The notes beneath the pieces are model-generated. The model saw nothing but the letters and a program-made list of their open reading frames with translations, did no database searches and had not been told where the DNA came from. From Omphalotus guepiniiformis (taxonomy: Eukaryota; Basidiomycota; Agaricomycetes; Agaricales; Omphalotaceae), in contig JAQOOI010000008.1 in assembly GCA_028554645.1 (NCBI GenBank), forward strand, positions 1 through 28,856: a DNA stretch of 28,856 nucleotides, read 5' to 3'. Each line of letters begins with the position of its first letter. The first letter of the stretch is position 1. Shown piece after piece: positions 1 to 10,154 of the stretch. Both the position numbers and the translations under genes were made by a program.

Positions 1-470
1 CCAGTGTAACTGAATCCGATGGTTCAATTGTAGTCTAGTATGCATAATATCTTTTTTTTTTATAATTTAAATAATCAGCACATTACTTTTACAAAGCGGT
101 CATTGGGTTTCAAGGTGGGAAATGTGGCAAAATACTTTTGGTAAACCTTTGGGCATATATATATAGAATGCCGATAAATGTTATTTGCCCTGCGAAAATG
201 AATGGCATCCCCCGGAAAGCTAGATAGGTAACCCCAAGACTATTAAAAACAGATTCCCTGCTTCACCCGGTCGCATTGTTACTGAGGCCGCCTGTTTGAC
301 ATGAAGGATCCATCACTTTCGCAGGACGTATGGTACTCATGATCCTGGTGGTGGCAAAGAGTGGGTGAATTTTTCTTGTACTACAACTTCTTTGGTCCTC
401 CCCTACAGGATGTTACAGATTTCCGAAATAGCAAGTAGAATAAAATGCGATAGTGGACTAACAGAGGAGA
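1..470. other. No gene seen
   Basis: AT-rich flank with no frame that reads as protein on either strand and no repeat seen elsewhere in the window. Only low-complexity runs (a T run near 51-60, an AT dinucleotide stretch near 155-165) stand out. Confidence 0.5.
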
Positions 471-474
471 GACC

Positions 475-925
475 ATGCTGCAAAAGGCAGCAGAGGAGGT
501 AAGGTCCGAAGCGAGAAGAGGGCGAAAAGCGCTTTTAGGTTGGGAGGCAGGAGGCAAAGTCAGGAAGCGGGACAGGTCCGGAGCCAAGTCCCGGATGTCC
601 CAGGTCGGGATCAAAGTTCCCAACCAAAGTCCCAACCAAGTCCCAACCGAAAGTCCCAACCGAAATAGTCGAGGAGATCTCAAGAGCCGAACACCAAAGG
701 CAAAGTCGTGCTCGTGATAGCCGCGTCAGCGTCAGGTCAGCGTTCATGACCGGTGGCATGAGGCAGCAGTCCATTAGTCATGCTTGCAGTACCCTTTGGC
801 AGAGGCCAGCGTCATGACCGGTGGCAGAGGCAGTGTCAGTGAGCAGCGTCCATGACCGGTTGTTGCAAGAGGCAGCGTCAGGAGCAGCGATCAGGACCGT
901 TGGCAGAGGCAGCGGTCAGGAGCAT
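475..925. repeat. Degenerate short direct repeats
   Basis: Two adjoining repeat fields. Around 610-665 the word AAAGTCCCAACC recurs four times with small changes. From about 735 to 925 a longer unit built on GTCATGACCGGTGGCAGAGG and GGCAGCGTCAGGAGCAGC recurs with substitutions and indels. The frames open across this stretch (both strands) are repeat translations and have no domain logic, so they are not annotated as genes. Confidence 0.7.
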
Positions 926-1698
926 CGTCCAGACCCAAAGGGTGCCTGTACTGTGGCAGGATGTGGTCCCTATGTAAAAAGGTCAAGGGCCAAAAGGCGG
1001 AAAAAGGTCGTATTTGAAAAAACAGCTTGGCTGACAGGTACTCGAGGTGTTTGCTAGCACGGCCAGAGGGACGCCATCCAAAAACGCTCGATTACACTCA
1101 AGCTCAAGCAGGTATTGCCAGGCAGCAAGTGGCAAGAGTTTTCTCTCAAATATCCTATTCCACTTTAACACATGACAAGACAATTAGGAGCAAACGGGAA
1201 GGATTCCACTGAAACGCTCCTTGACCTGAAAGACTCCGGAACGAGAGGCGAAAAGACTTAAAAGTCTCCCATAAAGCGATCAGTCCCGATCCGGACTGAA
1301 CATGACAATGTAAACGTGCTCCAGAGTAATACTTGTCCCTAGTACTGAATGAAAAAAAAAAAAAAAAAGTTGTCGGCGCTGCGGAGGTGAAATGTCACCA
1401 GGTCGCCGCTTTGTAGCAGACGATGAACGCTCGGTTTGACAGGTTTGAGGCCAAACACTCGAGATCGGATCGAGTTGCTGAAATCTGCGCTGGATGACAG
1501 GGTAACACACATTTTTATTCATTTTTCCTTCCGCTCACAATCAAAGCAGATCAAGGCTGTGAGGGGAGATACGTGGTAGCAGTTTGCGCAGGTCTCCGCA
1601 AAGCTCTGAGGCACCGACTTGAGGGAGCTTAACAATGAGTGAATAGAGCAATGTACTACTCACGGGCAGTTGTGCAAGGATTCTTTTTTATCAATGTA

Positions 1699-2713
1699 TC
1701 ACAACGGATGCGTGTCAGTATTCCTGCCTTGAGTGTAATCAACTGTCCGTTGTCCGCGAAACATCATCGTTTTCCCCGCCGGACTCTGCTGGTCACACAC
1801 CATCATCGCCCCTTGCCAAAAACCGTCCCCGGGTTCGGCAATGTAGAACCAACTCAAGAACGTTGTAGGGTTTATGATGTACTTTGGGATCATCATGGAT
1901 GCAACCTGCAAGTGTTGAGATGAATTCGGGTCACTTTACTGCCGACAAGAACCAGGTTTCCGGCTCCGTCGGTATTCGTTTCTCATGTGTTCGACTAGTC
2001 CCAACGGGGGTAAAGTAGTTGGACGAGACCTAGAGTATCACCACTTGAGAGCTCTCCGGATCCAATCCAATGCGATTTCAGCAGGGTGAGGAGAAAGATA
2101 TGACATAGTGTCGGATATAGAGATTTACAAGTGAGTGATGGCAGGAAATTGCCGATAGGAGAGCTTGCGGTACATGATTTGGGGGGTAGCTCCCGTGGAG
2201 CACAGATCTCGAAGGCGGCGTAGTGAGAGAAAGGGTTGCGAGACCTTTTATTGCTTTCAGGTATATTTGTGCAAAAGGAGTTTGGAGACATCAAGAAGAG
2301 ATCCTTCACCGTACCAGCATCGTCTCAATCGTGAAATCAAGGTTTATCGCGTCAATTTGGGCAGTGGAGTTCTTCTAGAAACGAGGAAATGGGATTCGTT
2401 CGAGGAGGGAGCGTAGACGACGTCCGAGCCCATTGCATATTGAAGCACAAGCATTTCAACCGTCGGAGACACCATCAAAAGCAATTCGCACGACCAGATC
2501 CGCATGGTCCCTAATTCGACAATAGGGAATCGTGTAGCGATAAATGGGCCAGGAAAAGGGATGAAAGAGACGAGTGGACCGGTTCGTCCTTCAAATTTGA
2601 AGATGTAAGGAAATTTGAATGTACGAGGCCTCGAGTGGAATGCCGATTGAGCGTTGAATTTCAGTTTGCATCAGCGCAAGGGGAGTACGGATGATGATTC
2701 GTTTATAAAACAT
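1699..2713 (-). pseudogene. Unknown multi-exon protein, frame broken in three places
   Basis: Not recognised. The ATG at 2713 (start MFYKRIII) opens a frame that runs, with one base too many near 2591-2602 and one too few near 2351-2362, into an exon ending at a GTACGG donor after FTIETML. Later pieces are: an exon containing RRLRDLC and MYRKLSYR with an in-frame TAA at 2125-2127, continuing through MSYLSPHPAEIALDW to a donor at 2041; exon 1940-1994 (phase consistent, 47-bp intron before it); and last exon 1699-1905 with GDGFWQGAMM, ending at a stop. The intron inferred between the last two exons is only 33 bp, which is unusually short. Alternatively the TAA could be removed by a weakly supported 66-bp intron (GTAAAT donor). 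The protein is soluble-looking with no signal peptide or membrane segment. Coding character is good; function is unknown. Confidence 0.45.
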
Positions 2714-2982
2714 GTCTCATCGTCCGAACTGCAAACGTATGTTAAAAACGTGTAACAGACCACTGAGAAAAATCACTGCTTGCTTTCCCGTCCAGCAGCA
2801 TATCATATCGCTAGAGAGTGACAACAATTTGTTGGGTTACCATGATTGGCGCAATGTTCATCCACGAGTGTCTCTAGTATCAAGTCAATAACGTAGTGGT
2901 CAAGTTGAGAGGCATGAGAAAGGAGAACGCGTTGGGGAACTTTTTTCGCTTTTTTTTTTTGAATAAACAAGTACAAATTAGT

Positions 2983-3418
2983 TTACATTAACGACTTCCT
3001 TGTACCAACACCCTCCCGGACCGCTGGGTGGTTCCCCATTAGGACCATGGGTGACTTTGACGATTGTTCGGCCTTCTTGAACAACATCTCCTTACCGCAA
3101 CCGAGACATTGGGCAGTGAACGACGTAACCCTTGGTGCTTTTAATCGTAGGTGATATTGCTCCAAGGGTACAGGCACCCACAGGTGCACTGTATCTTGGG
3201 CAATTCGCCAAAGGGTCCGGTGCATGGGGTGATGCCATCGGTAGATGGTGATGCCATCTACCTTGACAGTGGCCAGTCCGGTGTGGGATCCGATATTAGG
3301 CATTGTTGGGGAGCATGGATGGGAGAACACTTTCGTGCCGTTGGAAAAAAAGTGTTCGGCAAAGAGGACATGAAGGAGAGTGTGAGAGCAGGCTGAAGAG
3401 CCTCGTTGGTGAACCCAT
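2983..3418 (-). CDS. Small hypothetical protein with two CxxC pairs
   Basis: The ATG at 3418 (MGSPTRLF) reads about 38 codons containing CPLC. It then needs loss of one base near 3300-3307 to continue into the frame starting MPNIGSHT, which runs 107 codons to TAA at 2983 and holds CLGC. If joined, the product is about 140 residues with two CxxC knuckles some 70 residues apart, which could make a zinc ribbon. If not joined, the 3322-2983 frame alone may be the gene, starting at MPNIGSHT. Translation is enriched for Trp/His in the middle (YRWHHPMHRTLW). I do not recognise the family. It lies on the same strand as, and downstream of, the PHD-like gene and could also be that gene's distal exons. 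Confidence 0.35.
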
Positions 3419-3633
3419 GAGCTGGTCGAATTTGATTCTGTTTAAAAAGATGAGGTGCGGAGAAAGACAATGCGAGAGACTACTTTCCTTTTCTCAAAAT
3501 CATACAGTTGCTGTACGGAGGATGGGTTTGCGCCAGTATGATCCACAGACGATAAACGTCCCCATACTCTCTGGGCCGCGCTTCTTCAGCTGTCGCTCTA
3601 GCTTGGGCGGCACAATTGCGGTAATGAACTACC

Positions 3634-3705
3634 GAGTCAGGACCCGAGTCAGGACCGAGTCAGGATTGCGGTCAGGACCGGATCAGGACCGCAGTCAGGA
3701 AACTC
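3634..3705. repeat. GTCAGGACCGA short tandem repeat
   Basis: Five to six imperfect copies of an 11 to 12-bp word, GTCAGGACCGA/GTCAGGACCGG. It resembles the GGTCAGGAGC words near 890-920, so it may be a remnant of the same repeat field. Confidence 0.65.
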
Positions 3706-3822
3706 GGAAACTCACTTTGCCAAAGTCTACTTCTTTCTTCTTGTTCCCAAGCTGAAACTGCTTCTTGTCCGTACCATGTGTACTGACAACTAGGGCAGAT
3801 CTTGGAGATGCTGTGTGTGATA

Positions 3823-4526
3823 TTAAATAAAATAATTTAAAAAAAAGGACAGGATGACTTGCAGAGATAATTTGCCCTTTGAGGAGAGCGCATGGGCACG
3901 GGCGGAGATCTGTTCCCGCCAGTTCGAATGTTTGTCGTCGTAGTCGAACACGATTTCAATTCCGACTACTCTTCTCGGAAGCCAGACCTTCATTGTGGTC
4001 TTCATGACCCCATAGACAAAGTCCGGCATTCCTGCCAGCCGCAGCGAAAGCACCAAAACTGGCCCCATGTTTGGCTGCAGGTTAGTACTTGCACCGTGCC
4101 ACTGATACAGGCCGCAGTATCAGCGGCTTGGTGTTTGTTTTTTGTGACCCTAAAAAAATGAGAGTGGAGGGAAAAGGGATCGGGAGAGGACTTGCCGTGT
4201 ACGGAGTCTTGTGCCTACGTTCCACCTTGTGGTCATCCTGTAGATGACAGTGGACGCAGATAAACTCGGAGTGAAATTTTTTCGGGAGTTTCCCCAGGCA
4301 GGCTTGCAGACTTGAGCTGCACAACGTGAGCAGTGGACCGTGGATCCACCGTCATAGCAGATGGTGCAGTACTGTAAATGGAGTTGAGCTGTATACTAAA
4401 TGAGAGGGGAATACTCACGTCCAGATATATATTTTGCGCGCTTTCTTGCAGCTCTTCCAACTCTTGTTTTGTAATGTATAGGCCAGCACGGAGCGAGACT
4501 AGTTTTGGGACGCCACGGACGTTCAT
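3823..4526 (-). CDS. PHD/RING-like zinc-finger protein
   Basis: Three exons fit together in phase. Exon 1 is 4419-4526 (start MNVRGVPK, then an acidic helix with ELEELQES). A 47-bp intron has a GTGAGT donor. Exon 2 is 4196-4371 and exon 3 is 3823-4074. Exon 2 carries a cysteine ladder CTIC-x8-CSRC-x4-C-x2-C-x13-CVHCH, the spacing of a PHD-type finger with Cys in place of the usual His; YDGG precedes the second pair, as in many PHD fingers. Exon 2 switches frame at about 4301-4306; one added base there restores both the ladder and the exon phase (177 nt). The second intron (4075-4195) starts GCAAGT, a GC-AG intron, and ends CTAACCTGCAG with a consensus branch point. PHD fingers commonly read histone tails, so a chromatin role is an inference only. 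The C-terminal end (SLQVILSFFLNYFI) is doubtful and further exons may exist; upstream exons are also possible. Confidence 0.55.
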
Positions 4527-4687
4527 GGTAGTCAGTAATCAAGTTGTGAACACGCGGTGCTAAGCGATTTTTTGGCCAGATTAGTAATCGAGTGGCACAG
4601 GCGCATCATCGCCCCAGAAGGGCAATCATATATTGCAAAAAAAAAAAAAAAAACTAGTGAATGTATTAAACTGTACAACATATCCTG

Positions 4688-4742
4688 CAGACGAACGAGT
4701 GAAGACCAGGAGGAGTAAACCTCCTGGCTTACCGTTCGTCTG
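4688..4742. other. Nested perfect hairpin
   Basis: Outer arms CAGACGAACG (4688-4697) and CGTTCGTCTG (4733-4742) are exact reverse complements of 10 bp. Inside them CCAGGAGG (4706-4713) and CCTCCTGG (4720-4727) pair exactly around a 6-nt loop AGTAAA, with internal bulges of 8 and 5 nt. An A run lies just to the left (about 4637-4652). No coding frame explains the structure. It could be an RNA hairpin or a fold-back relic. Confidence 0.75.
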
Positions 4743-5050
4743 CTTGTCTACATAAAAAATGGAAAGATACATTGGAGAAGTAAATGTCCAAGGCAGATCC
4801 AAGGTGCCGCCAAAAGCGGACCGAGGAACGTCCGAATCGGCGGGGGACTTGGTCTAATCGTCCGAGGGCTTGGTAGTTTAACAACACTAGAAAATGTGCA
4901 TCATAGGTTTTCATAGCCTCCGCACAATAAAATGTTGAAGGAAATACCACAATTGCAGGCAGAGGAAAAAGTTGGAAAAAAGCTGTGGGTGGCGACACCC
5001 AACTCCACATAGGGAGGATGGTTCCAAAAATTGCCAAAGGCATCTATCAG

Positions 5051-5122
5051 GCTGCAGTGCTACTGAACAGCTGAAGTGCACAAGTGGCGGCCCTGATCCT
5101 GCGCTGCAGTGCTACTGAACAG
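5051..5122. repeat. 20-bp direct repeat pair
   Basis: GCTGCAGTGCTACTGAACAG occurs identically at 5051-5070 and 5103-5122, 32 bp apart. Confidence 0.85.
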
Positions 5123-5413
5123 GCGCAGGAAGGGTTAAAAGCTGTTGGAATGCGACAGCTTTGTCTGCATGGAGACATGACCACCCACGCAAGGTATCGT
5201 ACTCGAGGAGGTCCACTGGATGGCGTGAATCTCATGCTGCATGGGGCACAGTACTTTACCTGGTGAGGGTAAAGAAAAGAGAGAGAGGGACGGGATCGCG
5301 CCACTATATATATGTCGGCTGTTATGTAACGCCATCAAACATGCGGCATAGTTTAAATCAAGGGTGGGAACAAACAGGCCCGGCCTGGTCCGAGGCATGT
5401 TGGGGGCAATGGC

Positions 5414-5435
5414 GGGGGGGGGGGGGGGGGGGGGG
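5414..5435 (+). repeat. Run of 22 guanines
   Basis: An uninterrupted G run, preceded by GGC and followed by TCAGG. It lies between the PHD-like gene and the 5534-6508 gene. The length is likely unreliable in any assembly. Confidence 0.9.
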
Positions 5436-5533
5436 TCAGGACCAGCCAAGGTAATGGGACAATCTGGTAGGACTGATCGTTGTATTCATCTGTGGCAAAT
5501 ACAAATCGCATACACTACAACGTAAGAGGTTGG

Positions 5534-6508
5534 CTATTTATTTCTTTTCCTCACGGCGGCGTTTGGCATTCCTCTTGGGTGTTCTGTCTTGCAAATAGCA
5601 TAAGGGTAATTTACCAAGAAAACAAATTGCGGCTTACTAGGTTGCAACAGCAGGCCGGCGGAAAAAAAGGGTTGGGAGCTGTAACAGTGCAGAACATGAA
5701 AAGGCAGACAGCAGTAGACGAGAGTGGCGGCTTACCTGGCGTGCTCTCCGGGGCAGCAGGTGTAGTACAAGAGATCTCAAACGATTCACTGGTCCCGCCT
5801 CTGCGCTCCAATGAAGGGTAGGTCATCAAGGTCGAGGACTGAGCGGCGGCAAGGTTTATGGATAGCACGTGGCTTGTTATGATGCCGAGTGTAGTAGGGT
5901 GCGGTACGGCTATGGGTTCGTGGACGCTTGGGACAGGGACTCTCTAAGGAGGACAGGGAGGATTGCGAGCTCGGGCTAGGCGTTTCATCGGGGACAGGAG
6001 GAGAAGCACCGGCCATGGGAGGGAAACGGTCATCTTGCTCATCTTGAACACCTTGTGAGCGTTGTTTGCTCACAGAGGCAGAGAAAAACACGTACCATCG
6101 GACAGAGTCAACTTATTTTTCAAATTCAAAGTGGTTTCTGCACAAACGCACAGGGTTTTGAAAACCACAAGGCAATAGAAGAAAACAAGAGAGATTCTTA
6201 CCAGCTAGCTTCATCGAATCATCTCATTATTGGCAGCAAACACTTGTGACATGCGAATTTCATCATCCTCATCTGTAACCTTTAGCAGGTGCTTGAGAAA
6301 GAGTCCAGGCAAAGACTTACCGTCCGATGAGAGAGGCAAACGGTTGTCAGGACATGGTATAAGTATGGGTAACCCCACACCCCATGCAACTTTTTGACGT
6401 CCAATGATCTAATCTTCTCAATTTGGTATAATATTTTCCGAGCCCAGTGAAGAATAATCCCACGCTCTGACGTTGCTCGGGGCGCTCGTCCCGGGAATTC
6501 CGAGGCAT
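5534..6508 (-). CDS. Unknown coiled-coil, Ser/Pro-rich protein with basic tail
   Basis: Not recognised, but the exon chain is strong. Exons are 6464-6508 (start MPRNSRDE), 6321-6413, 6202-6279, 6096-6137, 5736-6051, 5638-5678 and a last exon starting 5587. Introns are 41 to 63 bp where exact, with donors GTGGGA, GTAAGT, GTAAGA, GTACGT, GTAAGC and GTAAGC. Exon 2 reads an aromatic stretch (VWGYPYLYH). Exons 3 and 4 form an acidic, heptad-like helix (VTDEDDEIR, AANNEMIR, LNLKNKL). Exon 5 is Pro/Ser-rich with basic clusters (CPKRPRTHSR). The tail reads either TEHPRGMPNAAVRKRNK with the 7-T run as given, or TPKRNAKRRREEKK if that run has one more T; the second looks like a nuclear localisation signal. 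One base seems missing near 6211-6218 and one extra near 5790-5800 (otherwise the protein stops after GAQRRDQ). A nuclear protein is plausible. Confidence 0.5.
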
Positions 6509-6840
6509 TTTGCCTTGGCGGGGTTCGAAACGCTCAACAGGCAACAGACGCTTGCTACTGTGGTCGGTGTCTCTCTCTCGCTCGTGTAGCTGGGAAAGAT
6601 GTACTTGGGTGAGAGAAAAGTCTCTTTTTTGCTTCTTTCTTGCGAGGGTACACTTGAGATTGATAAAATGAGATTCGGATTGCTTCGCAAGTGCAGAGAC
6701 GCTGACATTAAACAACGAGGGACTGCGACTTCTACGTTGCTACCGCTAAGATATGCTATGCTGCTCATAGAGGATCGTCCTTGGCAAAACCAAAACATCC
6801 CGTCCTGTCATGGTGCCGTTTCGGAAACCACCGCTCTGTC

Positions 6841-6960
6841 CAAGGGATCGTATCACACACAGCTGCCGCCACCAGCTTCCAGGTCCGGTCTAGGTGCCAG
6901 CTCATCATCTTGTGCTCAAACCACTGCACTGGCCATCGTCCACCAAGAATGATGTTGCAT
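6841..6960 (-). pseudogene. Fragment of APH-like kinase gene
   Basis: Nearly the same as 11041-11200 of the fuller kinase gene, e.g. shared GGGATCGTATC, GGTGCCAGCTCATCA and CTCAAACCACTGC. About 40 bp covering the metal-binding IDWE region are deleted, a base is missing in the conserved CGTATCCACACACA run, and nothing of the kinase remains after GATGATGTTGC, just before the catalytic HxDxxxxN codons. It is a dead relic of a duplication. Confidence 0.75.
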
Positions 6961-7026
6961 ACTGGCGGGAAGCGGTTTCCTCTCGTTGAAGGACCTGAAC
7001 AGACGAGCTGGATACGAATGGTTTCA

Positions 7027-7200
7027 GGTCGTGGTCAGTGTTGGCTTTGGAAGCTTGGCAGAACAAGGGGTGGCTCGAGATCAAGGAATTGGATAAGAGT
7101 CCAAGAGATGTCATGATTGATTTGGCCGGTCGGGACCAGTTGAGGAAAGGTTGCGAGGCTGTCATTCCCGCCGAGGGTATATGGAGGTGGCAGAGTTGCA
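7027..7200 (+). pseudogene. 3' fragment of the DUF7770-like partner gene
   Basis: Encodes RSWSVLALEAWQNKGWL and GCEAVIPAEGIW, matching the C-terminal end of the plus-strand gene at 12834-13081 (ALEAWQRKGWL, GCEVAIPAEGIW). The GCGC cysteines before RSW are lost by substitutions/indel. It directly follows the kinase fragment in the same divergent order as the fuller pair, so both fragments derive from one duplicated block that has lost about 1.7 kb inside. Confidence 0.7.
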
Positions 7201-7324
7201 TGATTTGGGGTTTCTTTTCTTACTTTTTGTTCATATTGCTGTACAATAGTCTAGGAATATATATCAGCTTTGCGGATGTGCAGGGCCTGCAATTTCGTAC
7301 TCAAAAACTCACAACTAGATTGAC

Positions 7325-7708
7325 ACTGTCCACCTTTCCGCTTGACATGCCTCGTATAACCATTGGGATGATACAGTCATGATTCGAACGTGAGCGGCGA
7401 GTGCACAGCCTTGAACATGAGCACATCAGACAGGCATCGTTTATAATTCCAGGTGCCCATGAGACCTGAGCAGGCGGGCAGGAGCGGGCAGGAGCGGGCA
7501 GGAGCGGAGACGTGCATCAGACTTTTGGCTGAAAAAGCATCACAAGGCCCATGCGGAGCAGCAGATAGCTTGCAATTCCCTTTATTGCTCAGACAGCTCT
7601 ACAGTGAACATGAGCACATCAGACAGGCATCATTTATAATTCCAGGTGCCCATGAGACCGGAGCAGGCGGGCAGGAGCGGGCAGGAGCGGAGACGTGCAT
7701 CAGACTTT
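7325..7708. repeat. GC-rich dispersed repeat, two copies plus leader
   Basis: A leader (TTTCCGCTTGACATGCCTCG, about 7331-7375) is followed by two copies (7413-7529 and 7606-7708) of a unit. The unit starts GAACATGAGCACATCAGACA, passes GGTGCCCATGAGACC, then carries two or three GGGCAGGAGC words and ends GAGACGTGCATCAGACTT. Related copies lie at about 10664-10765 and 13236-13322. Confidence 0.85.
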
Positions 7709-7906
7709 GGTATTGTCATTATCTACCCGACAGACGCGTAAGCTCGTTAGTAAACTCGACCTGCTTATTCAATAAGTATACATTTTCCAAGTATTATTAA
7801 TGAACTGCGTTCTTGAACTTTCAAAGAATATCGCTAATGTTTCACGGATGGCAAAAGTTGTTTATACATGTACAATGAAAAATGAAAAGACATAGAATGC
7901 AGAATA

Positions 7907-9115
7907 CTACCGTCTCTCTTTGCCCTTGCCCTTACCCTTACCCTTACCCTTTCCTTTCTCTTCTCTTTCTTGACATTCCTGGAGCCACCGTCTACGCAAT
8001 AAGCATAAGTCAATCCGAACCATCAAAGCCTGAAAGAAAAGACTCACTCTTTCGATATCTCCCATTCACCTTGCTTCAAGTGATTCCCGGGCATACTGAG
8101 GTGCCGCTCGACTAGACTGGCCACCGTCACGTTGGGCACGAGTGGCTTTTGTACTGTCTGCCGGCAGGCCGGGCATGTGTTTTGCTTTTCAATACATCTC
8201 TGTGTTATTGAATGAACAAAAGGTCAGATATAAGCGGTTACCTTCTCGAACCAACCCTGTGCACAGGCAGCGCAGACGGTGTGCCCGCATGGATTTTACA
8301 AGCTGGGGGAAGCAACTGCAAAGAGAGAATGAGGTCAGCATCAAGTTCTGTGACGCTTGTTTTACACACAAAATGTCAAAACAACTATAAAAACAATCAG
8401 TCAAGACGCAGGCAGGCGATGAAAAGGAGCGCATACACTGGACAGCAAAGTTCTTGTTCGTAAAGTTCGAGTATCGCGGACAAATAGTCGCTGGAGTCTA
8501 CTTTGCCCTTCTTCTTGGGCGATTCCGTCACGTCGTCGGATGCGCGTTTATTGCGATTGCGCAAGGTAGAAGGACCGGGTTCTTATTCAGAGGCTGATCA
8601 TGAGTTCTACGTCAGTACAAAGGCTATTTGGGTCAGAGTTCACGAAGAGGGATCGTATCCATATTGTTTGTCAAGGAAAAAGATGATTCAATGGCTTAGT
8701 CCTGGAGGAACTATGCCATACTGGGAATCGGGACGTTTGGGTTGATCCAGAAAGGCACTCACAGAGCTTATCAGACAGGAGTATCTCCCAGTCCAAAGAA
8801 AACAACGATACTAGGAACCGGAAAGCTGATTAGTAGACCACTCACCTCCCTCGGCCACCGTATTGCCATTGTTGAGGCCGATTTTCGATTGCATCTATCT
8901 CTTTCAGGATATTTGGATCCTCGAATTCATCTGCAAAGTAGAAACTCTCCGCAGGTGAGTGCAAATCTGGCATCCGGGGTCAGTTCATTATCAAGTTTTA
9001 AGCATTTCCACATACCTTGATGTTGATTCTCCAAAAGCTCCCAATATATGTCAGAGATAGCGGAATAATCTAGTTCATCCGCGACTTCATCATATTCGTC
9101 CTTCGTTTCCGCCAT
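7907..9115 (-). CDS. RING-finger protein, probable E3 ubiquitin ligase
   Basis: Exons: 9016-9115 (start MAETKDEYDE, GTATGT donor), 8846-8930, an uncertain middle, 8437-8581, 8366-8384, 8242-8315, 8048-8199 and 7907-7991. The RING is spread over four exons: CPVC-FDIL, then PCGHTVCAAC, then CPACRQ, i.e. C3HC4 spacing; family knowledge says such rings recruit E2 enzymes. Downstream VPNVTVASLVERHL is typical of the helix after a RING. The last exon encodes repeated Gly-Lys (GKGKGKGKGKGKGK) then ERR and stop. Introns of 42 to 56 bp are clean. The stretch 8582-8845 is unresolved: it contains coding-like SAFLDQPKRPDSQYGIVPP but ends at a TGA. One base (probably A in an AAAA run, 8294-8297) seems missing between ACK and PCGH, otherwise the RING is truncated by a frameshift. 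Confidence 0.65.
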
Positions 9116-9119
9116 TTGG

Positions 9120-10150
9120 TGTGCAGGTTTAATGTGGGATGATATGACGGATTGCTTGCAGATAACAGGCTCGTGACCGGCCTCTCGGAACGTGCATCCC
9201 CAAAATCTTGTTGAACCTTAATATTTTAACGCCCATTGGCGTCTTCGTCAATTTGGGGCAGGCTTTGCGGAGGACTAGGTGTCTTCCGATTCGTCGTTGC
9301 ATTGAGCCTTCAACGTCGTTTCAGTCGTTTCACTATATGCGCATTCTCTATGTGACCTATACCCGGTTGGGCGACGTCGGAGCTGCTTTAGCTTTAGCGC
9401 TTGACACGTTCTCGGTATTTCAAAAATCTTTGGTTTAAAACTGGCAAATACACTGGGTTCCCACGCATGTTATCTGCCATGTTATCTGCCATCCCGGTTT
9501 TGTTTCCAGTAATATCTCTTGTAGCTACTTTCTTGCCTCAGGAAAAAATATGTTAGCTTAAATATAGTGTCTAGTAATATATATTGAGGTTTAATCATTT
9601 TCTGGGCTGTGTATCTCACACAGTTAAGCAAAATGTTGTCTGCCACTGTACTATAACAAGCGCGCGGCAAACCGGTTACTCATCCGGATTGCCGGGCATG
9701 GCACTCGCATGGCACTTTCCTGAGTGCCGTCTGGTGTATGCACAGTACCCTGCAAAGTATGTCTCAGGTATGAAGGCTGCAAAGGACTAGATGGGGGCAG
9801 GGTCTGTACATTTACAAAGTAGCAGAGTTGCCACATTATAGCACAACCTCGGGATTATCTGCTATTTCCTTGTGGTACATTTTGATTATATGAACTGGTA
9901 TATCATTTAACCCACCGAATATTTTCTCCATTTGTCCAAGTTAATGTGTTTCTAGTGTAATAAGAAATTTTCAAAATTCACTTTTCTGACTTTCTCACTT
10001 GAGGGTCAAATTGTAACAACATGGAATACTTTGCTAGACTACTATGGTGGTTTTCAATGTGCACTGCACACAGAATTGCAACTTTATGAATATCTCCTCA
10101 TCCATTCAAATTTGTGCTTTGTCAATTTTTTGTAAGGTATACTGAATGTA
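9120..10150. other. Gene-free stretch with small local repeats
   Basis: The RING gene promoter side, then AT-rich sequence. GTTATCTGCCAT is directly repeated at about 9468-9493. No frame with domain logic was found. The open stretch on the plus strand around 9208-9438 has no splice-site or composition support. Confidence 0.5.
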
Positions 10151-10154
10151 TTCA

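Noticed and set aside
381..774. Overlapping open frames on both strands
   Set aside because: They are translations of the AAAGTCCCAACC and GTCAGCGTCA repeats.
1020..1170. Possible terminal exon on the plus strand (HGQRDAIQKRS...KYPIPL, stop)
   Set aside because: It follows a GCTAG acceptor and reads well, but no upstream exon or start was found and the minus strand is also open (LPLAAWQYLLELE). Not enough to call.
1280..1522. Minus-strand open frame of 80 codons
   Set aside because: Runs through an A/T homopolymer (Phe run) and has no splice or motif support.
7928..7960. Interstitial telomere repeat (CCCTTA)n
   Set aside because: The unit is CCCTTA, not CCCTAA, and it is explained as Gly-Lys codons of the last RING-gene exon on the minus strand.
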